Assembly: GCF_028640845.1 (NCBI RefSeq)
Contig: NC_080546.1
Location: forward strand, 71,901,051-71,965,050
DNA length: 64,000 bases
Origin: Ahaetulla prasina
Taxonomy: Eukaryota > Chordata > Lepidosauria > Squamata > Colubridae
Direction of reading: 5' to 3'
Shown: positions 1-10,504 of the stretch, in pieces
How the letters are laid out: every line of letters begins with the position of its first letter
How positions within the stretch are numbered: the stretch's first letter is position 1
Notes under the pieces: generated by a model
What the model saw: only the letters and a program-made list of their open reading frames with translations
Told to the model about the DNA's origin: nothing
Databases searched by the model: none
Program-made: the position numbers and the translations under genes

Positions 1-583
1 TGGTTACCATAATTTGAAAGGATCCAACTGACATTAAGTCTATTGCTTATCCAATTATAAAAGATAAAATCTGCAAATGTGAATAAGGTCACTGTAAAAA
101 TGAGATCTATATGTACTATCCCCTTAAATTTCTTGGCTTACAAAAATGACTGGGGACTGAATCTATGAATATGACTTGTAATATCTTTTTTAATGTCAAG
201 ATTAATTATATCATGACTAAAAACAGTGGACATGATACTTAAAATCTATCCCTGAATTCCATGATATCAAGTTACTCTTTAGAGGATATGATGACATTTC
301 AGATCTAGCACTCTGAGAATAATGCTGATTATTTAGTTTCATTTACATATGGCTTTAGGCCTGACTATGAGTTACAGTGGTCATCTCTGCCAGGGTTTGC
401 CAGGGAGAATGTATCCCTATTACTTTTGCAGAATCTTTTCACAGCTTTGATAGTACCTCTGCATCTGTTACGCTAATGGAGTATGAAGCTGGGATGGAAT
501 TTAGAACCATTGTTTTATAGTGATTTTGGTTATTTTTCAAAGGGTGACTTGAGATATTTGTGTCAAGGTATTTCTGCCTGAAC

Positions 584-588
584 CATGG
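584..588. repeat. Target-site duplication of solo LTR, left copy
   Basis: CATGG directly precedes the LTR at 589-1140 and is repeated exactly at 1141-1145. A 5-bp duplication is usual for Ty3/gypsy and many retroviral-type LTR elements. Confidence 0.85.
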
Positions 589-1140
589 TGTTCTGTTTCC
601 CTCCCCCAATACTCCCAACAAAGAGTCAGTCAAAGGCCTTCTTTTCTAGTTTATTTACATAGATAAATGTTCTGGCCACGTCTACTTACGCGCCTGCCAA
701 GTCTCTGGAGATAACTAGGAAATTATAGATAAGGCCAGAGTTACTTACTAAGATATTCTTCCCTCCATTGAAACAGTTTGCCCGTGCAAATTCACTGCTT
801 TGTCCAAGACAAAAAGCCAGGAAGTTCCACCTCCTGCTTTTATAGCCCCTGTGGGTGTCACTGTATGACTCATCATTCTTTGACTTTGTCCCAAGGCCTC
901 CTCTGCTGCACGCGCCGGTCACGTCTGCGCAGTCTTGCATCGAGCCAAGATTGTTCTTGGGGCATTGCCAAATCAGAAGAAGGCCCGGGGGAATCAGCCC
1001 TTGCCGGCCCCTCTTCCTCCCCTGGGGTGGGTGCCAGGGAGGGAGAGGCCCCAGTAGAAGCAGGCCTTGCCAGTTCCTCTTCCTCACTTTCTGAATCATC
1101 CGAGTCCAAGAGTCCGAGTCCAGGAACCTGGGTCACAACA
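589..1140 (-). mobile_element. Solo LTR (family S, copy 1)
   Basis: Read on the minus strand the segment starts TGTTGTGACC and ends GAACA, that is TG...CA, and is flanked by the perfect 5-bp duplication CATGG (584-588, 1141-1145). It carries a TATA box (CTATAAAAG, complement of about 835-845) and an AATAAA signal (complement of about 648-655), the order expected of U3 and R. No internal gag or pol lies beside it, so it is a solo LTR left by recombination between two LTRs. The U3 part holds an 87-codon open frame (873-1136). The element at 58197-58716 is a second member: same TGTTGTG start, a TATA box in a comparable place and a related U3 peptide. The superfamily (gypsy or ERV) is not settled. 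Confidence 0.85.
873..1136 (-). other. Open frame inside LTR U3, 87 codons
   Basis: The predicted peptide is acidic at first (DSDDSESEEEE near the N-terminus), then rich in Pro, Ala and Gly, and ends with an Arg-rich stretch WLDARLRRRDRRVQQRR. The solo LTR at 58197-58716 encodes a similar ending, DPRFRRIDRRRQQK, in its U3. No known protein is recognised. The shared tail could be relic coding sequence of the parent element or an ORF carried in the LTR. A chance open frame in GC-rich DNA is possible but does not explain the match between copies. Confidence 0.4.
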
Positions 1141-1145
1141 CATGG
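1141..1145. repeat. Target-site duplication of solo LTR, right copy
   Basis: CATGG, identical to 584-588, closes the insertion at 589-1140. Confidence 0.85.
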
Positions 1146-1220
1146 TCTCTGTCTGAACTGTGGATCTCACAGAGTTCTACCTTATCCCAAAGCAAATTGA
1201 ATTCCTATGCCACCAGGCTT

Positions 1221-1662
1221 AAAATTTTGGCCTTGGACAATCTGGAATTGTGCTGCCTGCCGTCCGATTTAAGCATAGTACACAAAATTGTCTACTACAA
1301 CATCTTGCCTGTCAACAACTATTTCAGTTTTAACCACAATAGTACACGAGCAAAAAATTGATATAAACTCAAGGTAAACCATTTCAAATTCAATTGCAGG
1401 AAATATGATCTGAGCAACATGCTCTACCTGATTTCATTGTTGCAGCCTCAAACCCTCACAGTTTCAACCTCAAACTGTTCACTCCCTTCTTAAGAGGTCC
1501 ATAAAGAGGGCATGCATAAGCGCACCAGCTATCATCCCTGTCTTACTGTCTCCATTTATTTGTATTTACTTCCATTGGTAATGTTTATATTCATACCTAT
1601 ACTTGTTATCTTATACATGTTTGACAAACAAATAAAACAAACAAACAAACAAACAAACAAAC
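1221..1662 (+). mobile_element. Truncated CR1/L2-like LINE 3' end (family W)
   Basis: The DNA matches, with many changes, the C-terminal coding end and 3' UTR of the better copy at 6363-7130: a stretch translating to CNVLP-like and YFSF-like residues, the end motif near AAGAGGTCCATAAAG, and then GCATAAGCGCAC. The fragment ends in (AAAC)n at about 1634-1662 instead of the (AAAT)n of the other copies. Reading frames are broken. It is a 5'-truncated dead insertion. Confidence 0.7.
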
Positions 1663-1726
1663 ATTTCAGAATCTCTAGAGAAAGATTATCACAGGTCCAG
1701 AGATAATATAAATAAATATAAGCTTT

Positions 1727-1792
1727 GCTGGCTGAGGGACTCTGGGAGTTGAAGTCCACAAGTCTTAAAGGGACCAAGGTTGGAGACCCCTG
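1727..1792 (-). mobile_element. hAT-type MITE fragment (GGGGTCTCCAACC family)
   Basis: The right terminus GGTTGGAGACCCCTG and the adjoining inner arm match one end of the complete MITE at 32569-32686. The opposite terminus is missing, so only part of the foldback remains. Confidence 0.6.
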
Positions 1793-2589
1793 AGATAGGG
1801 AATTCATCAAATCTGCAAAGGATTTTGATAGACTTGAACATTGGGTGCTATCTAACAAAATGAAATTCAGTGGTGAAAAAAGTAAGGTTTAGACATAAAA
1901 AACAAAATGCACAGGCACAGTACATGTGGTATCTCACTGAATAGTAGTAACTGTGAGAGTCCTAATAGACAACTATCTAAATATGAGCCAGCAGTGTGCT
2001 GCAGCTGCCAAAAAAGCCAACACACTTCTAGGCTGCATTAACAGAGGTATAGAATCAAGATCACATGAAGTGTTAATACTACTTTATAATGCCTTGGTAA
2101 GGCTACACTTGGAATACTGCATCCAGTTTTGGTCGCCACGATGTAAAAAAGATGTTGAGACTCTATAAAGAATGCAGAGAAGAACAACAAAGATGATTAG
2201 GGGACTGAAGGCTAAAATATATGAAGAACGGTTGCTGGAAATGGGTATATCTAGTTTAATGAAAAGAAGGACTAGTGGTGACATAATAGCAGTGTTTCAA
2301 TATCTCAGAGGTTGCCACAAAGAGAAGGGAGTCAAGCTGTTCTCGAAAGCACCAGAAAGCAAACAAGAACTGATGGATGGAAAATAATCAAAAAAAGAAG
2401 CAACCTAGAACTAAGAAGAAATTTCCTGACAGTTAAAACAATTAATCAGTGGAACAACTTGCCTCCCAAAATTGTGAATGGTCCAACACTGGAAAAGATT
2501 AGACAACCATTTGTCTGAAATGGTATAAGGTTTCTTGTCTAAGCAGGGGGTTGGACTTGAAGACCTCCAACATCCCTTCTAACTCTGTT
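1793..2589 (+). mobile_element. CR1-type LINE 3' region (family X)
   Basis: Frames translate to fragments of the reverse transcriptase C-terminus: a stretch with LNMSQQC...[13 protein letters not shown] (1953-2168) and then MQRRTTKMIRGLK (2172-2387). The 3' UTR reads GGGGGTTGGACTTGAAGACC followed by CCTTCTAACTCTG, like the classic CR1 3' end, and runs straight into (ATTCT)n at 2590. The copy at 60893-62036 (minus) is the same family. Stops and frame changes show it is dead. Confidence 0.8.
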
Positions 2590-2695
2590 ATTCTATTCTA
2601 TTCTATTCTATTCTATTCTATTCTATTCTATTCTATTCTATTCTATTCTATTCTATTCTATTCTATTCTATTCTATTCTATTCTATTCTATTCTA
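2590..2695 (+). repeat. (ATTCT)n microsatellite, about 21 units
   Basis: An almost pure ATTCT pentanucleotide run begins exactly at the 3' end of the CR1 copy 1793-2589. Chicken CR1 ends in a similar octamer, so the array probably grew from the LINE's own 3' repeat. Confidence 0.95.
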
Positions 2696-2709
2696 TCTCT
2701 CTGTGACTG

Positions 2710-2750
2710 TGTCTCTATCTATCTATCTATCATCTATCATCTATTTACCT
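2710..2750. repeat. (ATCT)n imperfect microsatellite
   Basis: Short run of TATC units with two CATC interruptions, just beyond the (ATTCT)n array. Confidence 0.8.
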
Positions 2751-2759
2751 ATCAACTGA

Positions 2760-5030
2760 GATACACACACACGGAGAGAGAACAATGTTTACTATATGTG
2801 AAGAGTGAATTATCTAGATGAACATGGATTGATATTTGCTTGCTTTCTTTCTTTACTTATGTATTACAAACATATACCCACACACCCATTGGATCCTTTC
2901 TCAATTTGCAGCCTTAATTTCCTACCTATCAGTCTCTCCATCTTCTTTTTCCTCCTGCCTTTAGGCCATTACAATAAAAACTATTTTTAAAATAAAGAAA
3001 AAAATGAAAGGAAAAGCTCCATTATTTTCCTAGTTCACAAGAAGAATAACGGTTTACTGTTTCAACACTGTACTATTGGATTAATGGAGTGGCAAGGCTA
3101 GGCGAGCAAAGCAAAACAGAGCAAAGCAAAACCAGGCCCCAAAATCATAGCCGATATGCCAATAAAGAAATGCCCACAGAAAGCAGCAGTCAATGACTGA
3201 AAAAGATGAGGAGCTTTTCTGTCACAAGTGCACTAGCCAACTGGAATAGAAGCACAGCCTACAACAAAATGAAGCATGGCAGTCAGAACACATAGCATCA
3301 CTTGTCCTGGAAGCAATGGAAACTGCTACTTGATGAGAAGCAAGTTGGGGAGAGCCTGAGAAAAATGTCTTGCGCTCATGACCTCCAGAATCAGAAAGTG
3401 GCCAGCAGGATTTATTGGTAAGTCCTCAATGAAATTTATATGCAAATAGCCCTGCACAGGGGTGAAGTATATGTCATACTTTATGATAGCTATGAATAGA
3501 ATTTAAATCACAATTGTAGAAATAAAGTAAAAAAAGGATTGAGTTATGCAGAAAAGGAAAGGCTTGGTTTCATTCAGCTACAAGAAAAAATGTAAATAGA
3601 CTGTGTAGTAAATAAAAGAAATTAGGACTATCTTCTCCATTCAAATGGATGTGTTAAAGTTGGGATAATTAGATACGTATAAGCAATTGAAGTCCAAACC
3701 CTAATTTTGACTAGAGAATGTAATATATATTCATATCTCTAAATCAATCTAAAATACCTGCAAAACTTCATTTCATATTTGTGGATGTGGCCCACTCTTT
3801 CATTTGATGCAGTAAAACAAAACAAAAATAAATCATCTTTCTATAAGACACAAATGTTCTAGAGAGCATTCTTCATCACCTATTGTCTGCCTTTATTTTC
3901 TCATCATTTATCCTGATACGATTAGTAAAATTATGTCACTGATGACATGCTGTACCAGACAATACAGATATGTGTGGTTTTTGTCATGAGATGTAAAGTC
4001 AGCTATCGCTACTAAACAAATCTACCGTAGTTCGTAATTTACGTGGAGCCCCAAAGCAAGCTTACCATCTCTAGAGTTATAAATAGTTGTATGAGACCAG
4101 AGACTTTTTAAGTGCTGAAATTGCCTTTGAAAGCATCACAAATGAATAGGTAAAGTACTGCACAAACCACTGTACAGCATATTCTCTGAATAAATTCATT
4201 TGAAGTTCCGCATCCTCTGTTCCCTGATCCAATTTAGAAGCCCAGTTCTCCTCAGTGGACTTATCCAATTACTCTGCTGTTCCCTTGGGCTTTAATTTCT
4301 ATTTAAGCAAAAAAATAAAGAAATGACTTCATCACAGCTCTGTGCACAAAAATTCAAAGCTGGAAATGGTATTATGTGTCAAAATTTAGGAGGGTACTTA
4401 ATTTATAACAGAGCTGCAACAAAAGCCACAACTTTTGCCACATGCAAAATAAAAGTTAGTTACATTTTCAGATAGTTTTACAAACTAACTAGGACACTCA
4501 CAAAATTCAGTTTTACTTATCTGATCAACTATACCAGTCGGATCAACATTACACTTTGTTCAATATTAAAAACTCTAAAGTAGATTGTATCTTATTTTAT
4601 AGGTATGCACTGAAATAATTTATTCAGCTCTCTGCTTTTTAATATTCTTTCTAGCAACCACTACATGACTAAATGGTTAAAAATAAAATAATGTACACCA
4701 GACTTCCCTCCAATGGTTACTTACTAATGAATAGACTCTGCTGAAACCACAAGGATTAAGGCCATTCTGTAAATTAAATTGTGTATTTTAATGGAAGAAA
4801 ATTTTGAAAAATTCTTCAGGGGATCTTTGATGATATGAATCTGACTAGCAATTGTTTTTTCCTGAAGGAATAATTTACCATATGGTCGAATAGCAATCCA
4901 ACAATTTTGGATACAGGATAAGTTACAAGAAGGCATTAACTACAGTCTATGCCCAAATCTTGACAACCCAGGAGGGAAAGGGATCAAGTATATCAATGGC
5001 AAGACAGAGATCAAATCTAGAATCATAAAA
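2760..5030. other. Unique intronic DNA, nothing recognised
   Basis: AT-rich DNA with only short open frames and no repeat family recognised. No splice-flanked coding stretch was found. Confidence 0.6.
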
Positions 5031-5035
5031 GACTA

Positions 5036-5170
5036 CTTGTAACTTGATCCTAAATTTCTGAGGTAAATAATATGAATGAAATCTGAAGAGCAAATGTTAC
5101 AGTTTTCTTATCTGAAAATAATAGCCATTGCTATTAGCAAGCAATGGGTTTATCATCATGTTAAATTTCT
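5036..5170 (+). repeat. Diverged dispersed repeat, copy 1
   Basis: Shares a colinear diverged stretch with 7508-7660: both contain CTAAATTTCTGAG, then AATATGAATGAAATC, then AATAATAGCCATTGC, then TAGCAAGCAA, then CATCAT and TTGTTAAAT-like blocks. Same orientation, about 2.5 kb apart. Family not recognised. Confidence 0.6.
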
Positions 5171-5239
5171 TTGAAATACATAGATTCAAAAATACAAAAA
5201 CAAACTACAGTTCTCAATGCCATTCTTGTCATGGACTTT

Positions 5240-5485
5240 CTTATTCTGAAGCTGAAGAGGACCACCTGATAGACTCACAGGTGGGAAGTCAATAAACTGT
5301 TAGACACTTCAGCATAATGTCTCAGACCCCATACAGTTAGCTACCAATTCCGGGAATAAAGAATCAGATCCTGAATTTGAGAGAGTACTTAAAATGCACC
5401 ATCAACTAAAAAGACTCAGTAATAGAAATCAGCATGGCTCCTTGACAGGAAAGCATGCCAAATCCTCTAATTAGGAAAGGCATCA
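5240..5485 (+). other. Possible old coding relic with acidic and basic segments
   Basis: One frame gives EAEEDHLIDSQ. After a frame change, a stretch of about 50 codons without stops (about 5320-5472) contains DPEFERVLKMHHQLKRL. The acidic block followed by DPxF and a basic helix-like stretch loosely recalls the U3-encoded peptides of the two solo LTRs. No LTR ends were found, so the link is weak. Confidence 0.25.
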
Positions 5486-6123
5486 TACTCGAACTATTTT
5501 AAAATATCTCTTATGTTCTGTCTTCTGGTTGGAAACAATTCTCCATACGTGTTTCTATTTCATTCCTAATTTTTCTCCATGAGTTAATGGCTCCAATTAA
5601 TCCCATGGTCAAAAGCAACGAGGTGTTCACAAAAACTCATCATTTGCTTTGAAGTAAAAGACAGTCCTAATGTTTAGCAAGTGATGTTGTCAAGGCTTTC
5701 ATGTCAGTCATCAATTTATGTGCTACTTGAGATGATAAAAAGCAGATCAAACTTACCCTGGGTTAAAAACATTTGTTACATGATGCTATAACAAAATTTC
5801 TAACATTATGCTTTAATCATTGCTGAAAAATACAACACATTTAGAAAAACTTCCATGCTTAAGCCATATGATTGAGGTATAGAATAAATATAAAAGTTTG
5901 GTGTGTTTCCATTGATAAATATACAAATATAAGAATAGTTTATGGCATTTAAAAACCTTGGAAGCATATATTAATGGGGAAAAGTGTAACCTGGATTAAT
6001 ATACAAATCTGTCAGGACAATGTCTCCACCATCCAACAGCAATATAATGGTGCTTTGGTGAGTCCTTACTCTTATTGGTGAAAGTAATAGTGATATTAGG
6101 TTAAAAAAAAAACTTTCAGCAAC

Positions 6124-6235
6124 TTACTTACTTTGTTTGTTTGTTTGTTTATTTATATTTCACACGTTAACTGCCCATCTCCCACAGAGAGGGACTCTGG
6201 ATGATGTTATCACAGAGGATAGACCAGAATTATGC
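6124..6235 (-). mobile_element. LINE or SINE 3' end remnant
   Basis: TTTGTTTGTTTATTTATA followed by TGCCCATCTCCC and GGGACTCTGGATGA is the reverse of the common squamate 3' end (AGAGTCC...GGGCA...AAATAAAT). A similar piece lies at 7385-7500. Too short to assign further. Confidence 0.4.
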
Positions 6236-6362
6236 ATACAATTGTGTCAGGTAGCCATCTAATGTGCTTATTGAAATACACTGGAAAGGATGTGCCAAAA
6301 GCAAAGAGTCTGCTCATCTGTATGCTGAATGACTTTTAATTTCAATAGAAGATGGATTATAT

Positions 6363-7130
6363 ATGTATATCTTTTTCATGTCAAATGATCTAAGTGCCAA
6401 AGCCCACTGCAACTACATAGCAAAAAAAGCTCTAAGAGTTGTAAACCTAATTTTGCGTAGCTTCTTTTCCAAAAACACCACACTACTAACCAGAGCATAT
6501 AAAACATTTGCTAGACCAATTCTAGAATACAGCTCACCTGTTTGGAACCCTCACCACATCTCTGACATCAATACAATTGAACGTGTCCAGAAATATTTTA
6601 CAAGAAGAGTTCTCCATTCCTCTGAAAACAACAAAATACCTTATCCCACCAGACTTGAAATCCTAGGCTTAGAAAACTTGGAACTCCGTCGCCTTCGACA
6701 AGACCTAAGTTTAACTCACAGAATCATCTATTGTAATGTCCTTCCTGTCAAAGACTACTTCAGCTTTAATTGCAATAATACAAGGGCAACCAATAGATTT
6801 AAACTTAATGTAAACCGCTTTAATCTAGATTGCAGAAAATATGACTTCTGCAACAGAATCATCAGTGCTTGGAATACTTTACCTGACTCTGTGGTCTCTT
6901 CCCATAATCCTAATAGCTTTAACCAAAAACTTTCTACTATTGACCTCACCCCATTCCTAAGAGGACCATAAGGGGCGTGCATAAGCGCACAAACGTGCCT
7001 ACCGTTCCTGTCCTATTGTTTTTCTTTTTTTCTTTTCTTCTTCCTATATATGTTTATATGTGTATATACTATATAATCTTTTTGTATGATGTTGTGACAA
7101 AATAAATAAATAAATAAATAAATAAATCTA
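6363..7130 (+). mobile_element. CR1/L2-like LINE, RT C-terminal region and 3' UTR (family W)
   Basis: The 202-codon frame 6363-6971 is the C-terminal part of a LINE ORF2 beyond the reverse transcriptase catalytic core: ARPILEYSSPVWNPH (thumb region), IERVQKYFTRRV, and ending near NTLPDSVVSSHNPNSF. The FADD/YADD catalytic box is upstream and not present. The 3' UTR contains GCATAAGCGCACAAACG and ends in GTTGTGACAAAATAAATAAAT, giving (AAAT)n at about 7102-7130. The frame is open to its natural stop, so this is a 5'-truncated but fairly young copy. Other copies: 1221-1662 and 31475-32410. Confidence 0.85.
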
Positions 7131-7384
7131 GGCATATCAGGCAGTTCCATAGCTAGTTCCAGATGCTCATACAAAAAGATCCAAACCTATTATGAAAACA
7201 AGAGCTGCATCATGTCACTGCAAAGCTCCAGATCCAACGTAGCTAGCAAAAGTGTGGTATGACTAGAAAGATCTCATTTTAACAATATCTGCATATAAAT
7301 TTGATTTTATAAAAATATTTATAAAAGATTGTAAGAATTTTAGACCAATTGTGAAAGAATGAGGTTTTTTCTTAGCTATGCAAA

Positions 7385-7500
7385 GGACTATGTTGAAAAG
7401 ATTTATTTTATTTATTATTTTATTTTGCTTTGTTTTGTTATATTTATTACATTTTTATGCCCATCTCCCCTATCAAGTGACTCTGGGTGACTTTGATGGT
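7385..7500 (-). mobile_element. LINE or SINE 3' end remnant
   Basis: TTATTTTATTTATTATTTT followed by TTTATGCCCATCTCCC and GTGACTCTGGGTGAC, the same arrangement as 6124-6235, read in reverse. Confidence 0.4.
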
Positions 7501-7507
7501 AAATATG

Positions 7508-7660
7508 TTGTAACTTGTTCCTAAATTTCTGAGATACAATAATATGAATGAAATCCGAGGATCAAGTGTTACAATTTTCCTAACTGCTAAGAATAATAGC
7601 CATTGCCTACTAGCAAGCAAAACTATGAGTTCATCATCTTGTTAAATTCTGTGATTTCTA
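7508..7660 (+). repeat. Diverged dispersed repeat, copy 2
   Basis: Partner of 5036-5170 with the same ordered blocks and small insertions. The relation is old, judging by the number of mismatches. Confidence 0.6.
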
Positions 7661-7808
7661 GGCATTTCCGATGTGAAAAATATTCTTGTATTGGCAATAG
7701 TATGATTCATGAAAGCCAAGTAACTGCTTAGGTAAGCTTAAAGTATGTTTCTCTCTTAACGTGATATCCCCACTCCCACCTATGGAAAATGGGGATCCAT
7801 ATAGTAAA

Positions 7809-8076
7809 TGCTGAGCTTGTTGATTGAAAGGTCGGCAGTTCAGCAGTTCGAATCCCTAGTGCCACTGGGTGAGCTCCTGTTACTTGTCCAAGCTTCTGCC
7901 AATCTATCAGTTTGAAAGCACGTAAAAAATGCAAGTAGAAAAATAGAGACCACCTTTGGTGGGAAGGTAACAGTGTTCCATGCACTTCTGGCATTTAGTC
8001 ATGCCAGCCACATGACCACGGAGATGTCTTCGGACAGCGCTGGCTCTTTGGCTTTGAAACGGAGTCGGGAATGACT

Positions 8077-8157
<81 letters not shown>

Positions 8158-8188
8158 ATACATACATACGAGGGGAACCTTTACCTTT
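7809..8188 (+). mobile_element. Sauria-type tRNA SINE, 5'-truncated, with internal (TA)n
   Basis: Contains the B box region (CAGTTCGAATCCC at about 7846), the body with ACATGACCACGGAGATGTC and GACAGCGCTGGCTC, and the 3' end GAGGGGAACCTTTACCTTT, the ACCTTT-type tail known for Sauria SINEs mobilised by BovB. The A box is missing. TATAGTAAA flanks both sides (7800-7808 and 8188-8196, one base shared with the element), a likely target duplication. The short ACATATGTG found near the 3' end of the other copy is replaced here by a (TA)n tract and CATA units (8080-8169). Confidence 0.85.
8080..8169. repeat. (TA)n then (CATA)n inside a SINE
   Basis: About 34 TA dinucleotides followed by CACACATACATACATACATA, lying inside the SINE between its ACTAAC block and its GAGGGGAACC tail. 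Confidence 0.95.
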
Positions 8189-8372
8189 ATAGTAAAAAGA
8201 CAAGACTCACATAGAAAATGTAAAAAAAAATTACTGTTTAATGTGCCCTTAAATTTTATTACTTGAATTTGAATTAGGCCCACCTGTTGATTTAACAAAT
8301 GTGATTGCTCTAGTTAGAATGGAAAAAAAATGTAATTATAATTCTATTAGAAAGGTCAATAGATTGCCCTTA

Positions 8373-8600
<228 letters not shown>

Positions 8601-8934
8601 CTAAAGAAATATCCAGTTTGTAGCTCTATCTCACCTTATTTTTTAGTTTATTCAAGTCTAAGGCACCACATCTGGGTTGTAAAAATAACTAATGGCAGCA
8701 AGATAATAATTTTTTTAAAAAATAGCATGAAATTGCCCTCTAGCAGCTGAATGGGGTTGGAGGTTGTTGTTTTTTTGGCAGTCCAGAATTTGTATCTCTA
8801 ACTCAGTCCCAGGATGTAAGATAAGCTTAAGGAGAAAAGGATAATTTAGAATATAAATTACAGAGATGTAAGGTCCTAGAGAATTGTGCTCCTATGACTT
8901 TTATACTGTAGTTTCTGATGTTAACATTACACCA

Positions 8935-9115
8935 GGGATGAGCTTCATAAAATTTGGCAAGGGATTCTCTGCCCAGTTGCTAGGTGGGCGTGGCCATTGT
9001 GGGTGTGGCCTAGTGGGCCTCCTGCATCATGGTGGTGGGGGGTATTTTTGCCCTCCCCGGGCTCCGGAAGCTTTCCTTGAACCTCTGAGAGGGCAAAAAC
9101 AGCCTCTCTAGGCTT
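8935..9115. repeat. GC-rich dispersed repeat, family unknown
   Basis: GGTGGGCGTGGCCATTGTGG and GTGTGGCCTAGTGGGCC, then TTTTTGCCCTCCCCGGGCTC, stand out from AT-rich flanks and look like a decayed nonautonomous DNA transposon. Left edge resembles a hAT end (CCAGGGATGAGCTTC). No matching right terminus was found. Confidence 0.35.
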
Positions 9116-9119
9116 GTTA

Positions 9120-10500
9120 TAGCCAACATACTTTATAAAGTTTAATAAAGTTTTACAAATTTGTACTTCTCTGTCATAAGACCACTGTAATATACATGCA
9201 CAGAAACATGAATTCCTCAAGGTTTCAGGAAAAAATAGCATGAAAGTTTTAGGATTATTTCAGTTAACATTTTGTGAAAAAAATAATAAATGGAATATGC
9301 ATTTTGGAAAAGACAAAATGAGAGCAAAAGTGATTATAACAAAATTTCTATATATTGCATTTCAATTATTAAACTATTAAAAGAAGAATATATTACACAG
9401 ATCTATAATGACTAAATTTAAAATTGTACATTTTTATCTATCCTTTTCAACTCACTTATTTATTCACCTTTATTCAATATCCCTTTGTGTCTCAACGAAC
9501 AAACATTATCCAGATTGGAGCTGACTAAATAGAATTAAGACTACATTAAGCCTGAATGCATTTAGTTTGCTTATTTAGAATGTAATTTAAAAGCAATCAC
9601 CTCCTCCAATGATATAAAAAAACAGTCCTTTGCATATAATCTGAAGCAAGGTTCAAAGTCTTAATGAAAGACCTGCAATAATCATAATAATAAACCCATA
9701 GGGTATTGTGATAGGTAGCTGTTATTTTTCATTCTATGGTTTTAGTATCATTTTCTATATTGTGAGAAAGGTATGGTGTATTAAATGTGATCTGTCTTCT
9801 CTTTTATTGCTCCCTTTTGCTTTTGGTCCCCATTTTGTTCAATTGAAATTTAACACTTTTAAACATATGTAGTACAAAAATAAATAAATAATTAAAGAGT
9901 GGAATCCAAACACAGATCAGGAAATTTAGAAACGAAAAGATAATAACCTATTTTAAAATGTAGTTTAAAATGTAATTTTAAAATGGCAATTCAGAATAAT
10001 GCTACATTTGGATCAAAACCAGGTTTGAAAATATTGCTGCATGCCTATCCTATCTATATTGCTGGTCTTTCAAAATGTGAGCTACACTAGAATCTTTATT
10101 ATCTTTCTTTACAGATTCCACAAAAGGCAGGTGAAATGGATCTGAGTGTCGCTTTATCATTCTTAGAAAAGCACTTTGATATTATGTACACATTTATTAA
10201 CAGTGTTAACTGTACGCATTCAGGGCTATGATAGAACACCCTGCATACTAATACAGAGAATACTAATCCCAGAGAAAAGCAACATCTGCACTGGGCTCTG
10301 AATATAGATAAGGTGCTGGGCAGAAGACCAGAGCTATAAAACATTAGGCACTGATTACCTGCTAGTAATGACCCAAACACTTTTAAGGTAGCAAAATAAT
10401 AAATTATATTTTCATTCTCATGTCTCCCCTTCCTCACACAGAGTTTTTTTCCCTTTTAATCTAAGAGTATCATATGTATGAGTACTGTATATAATTCCAT
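9120..10500. other. Unique intronic DNA, nothing recognised
   Basis: AT-rich, with short open frames only (for example 10099-10437 minus) that have no recognisable domain or splice context. Confidence 0.6.
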
Positions 10501-10504
10501 CTGG

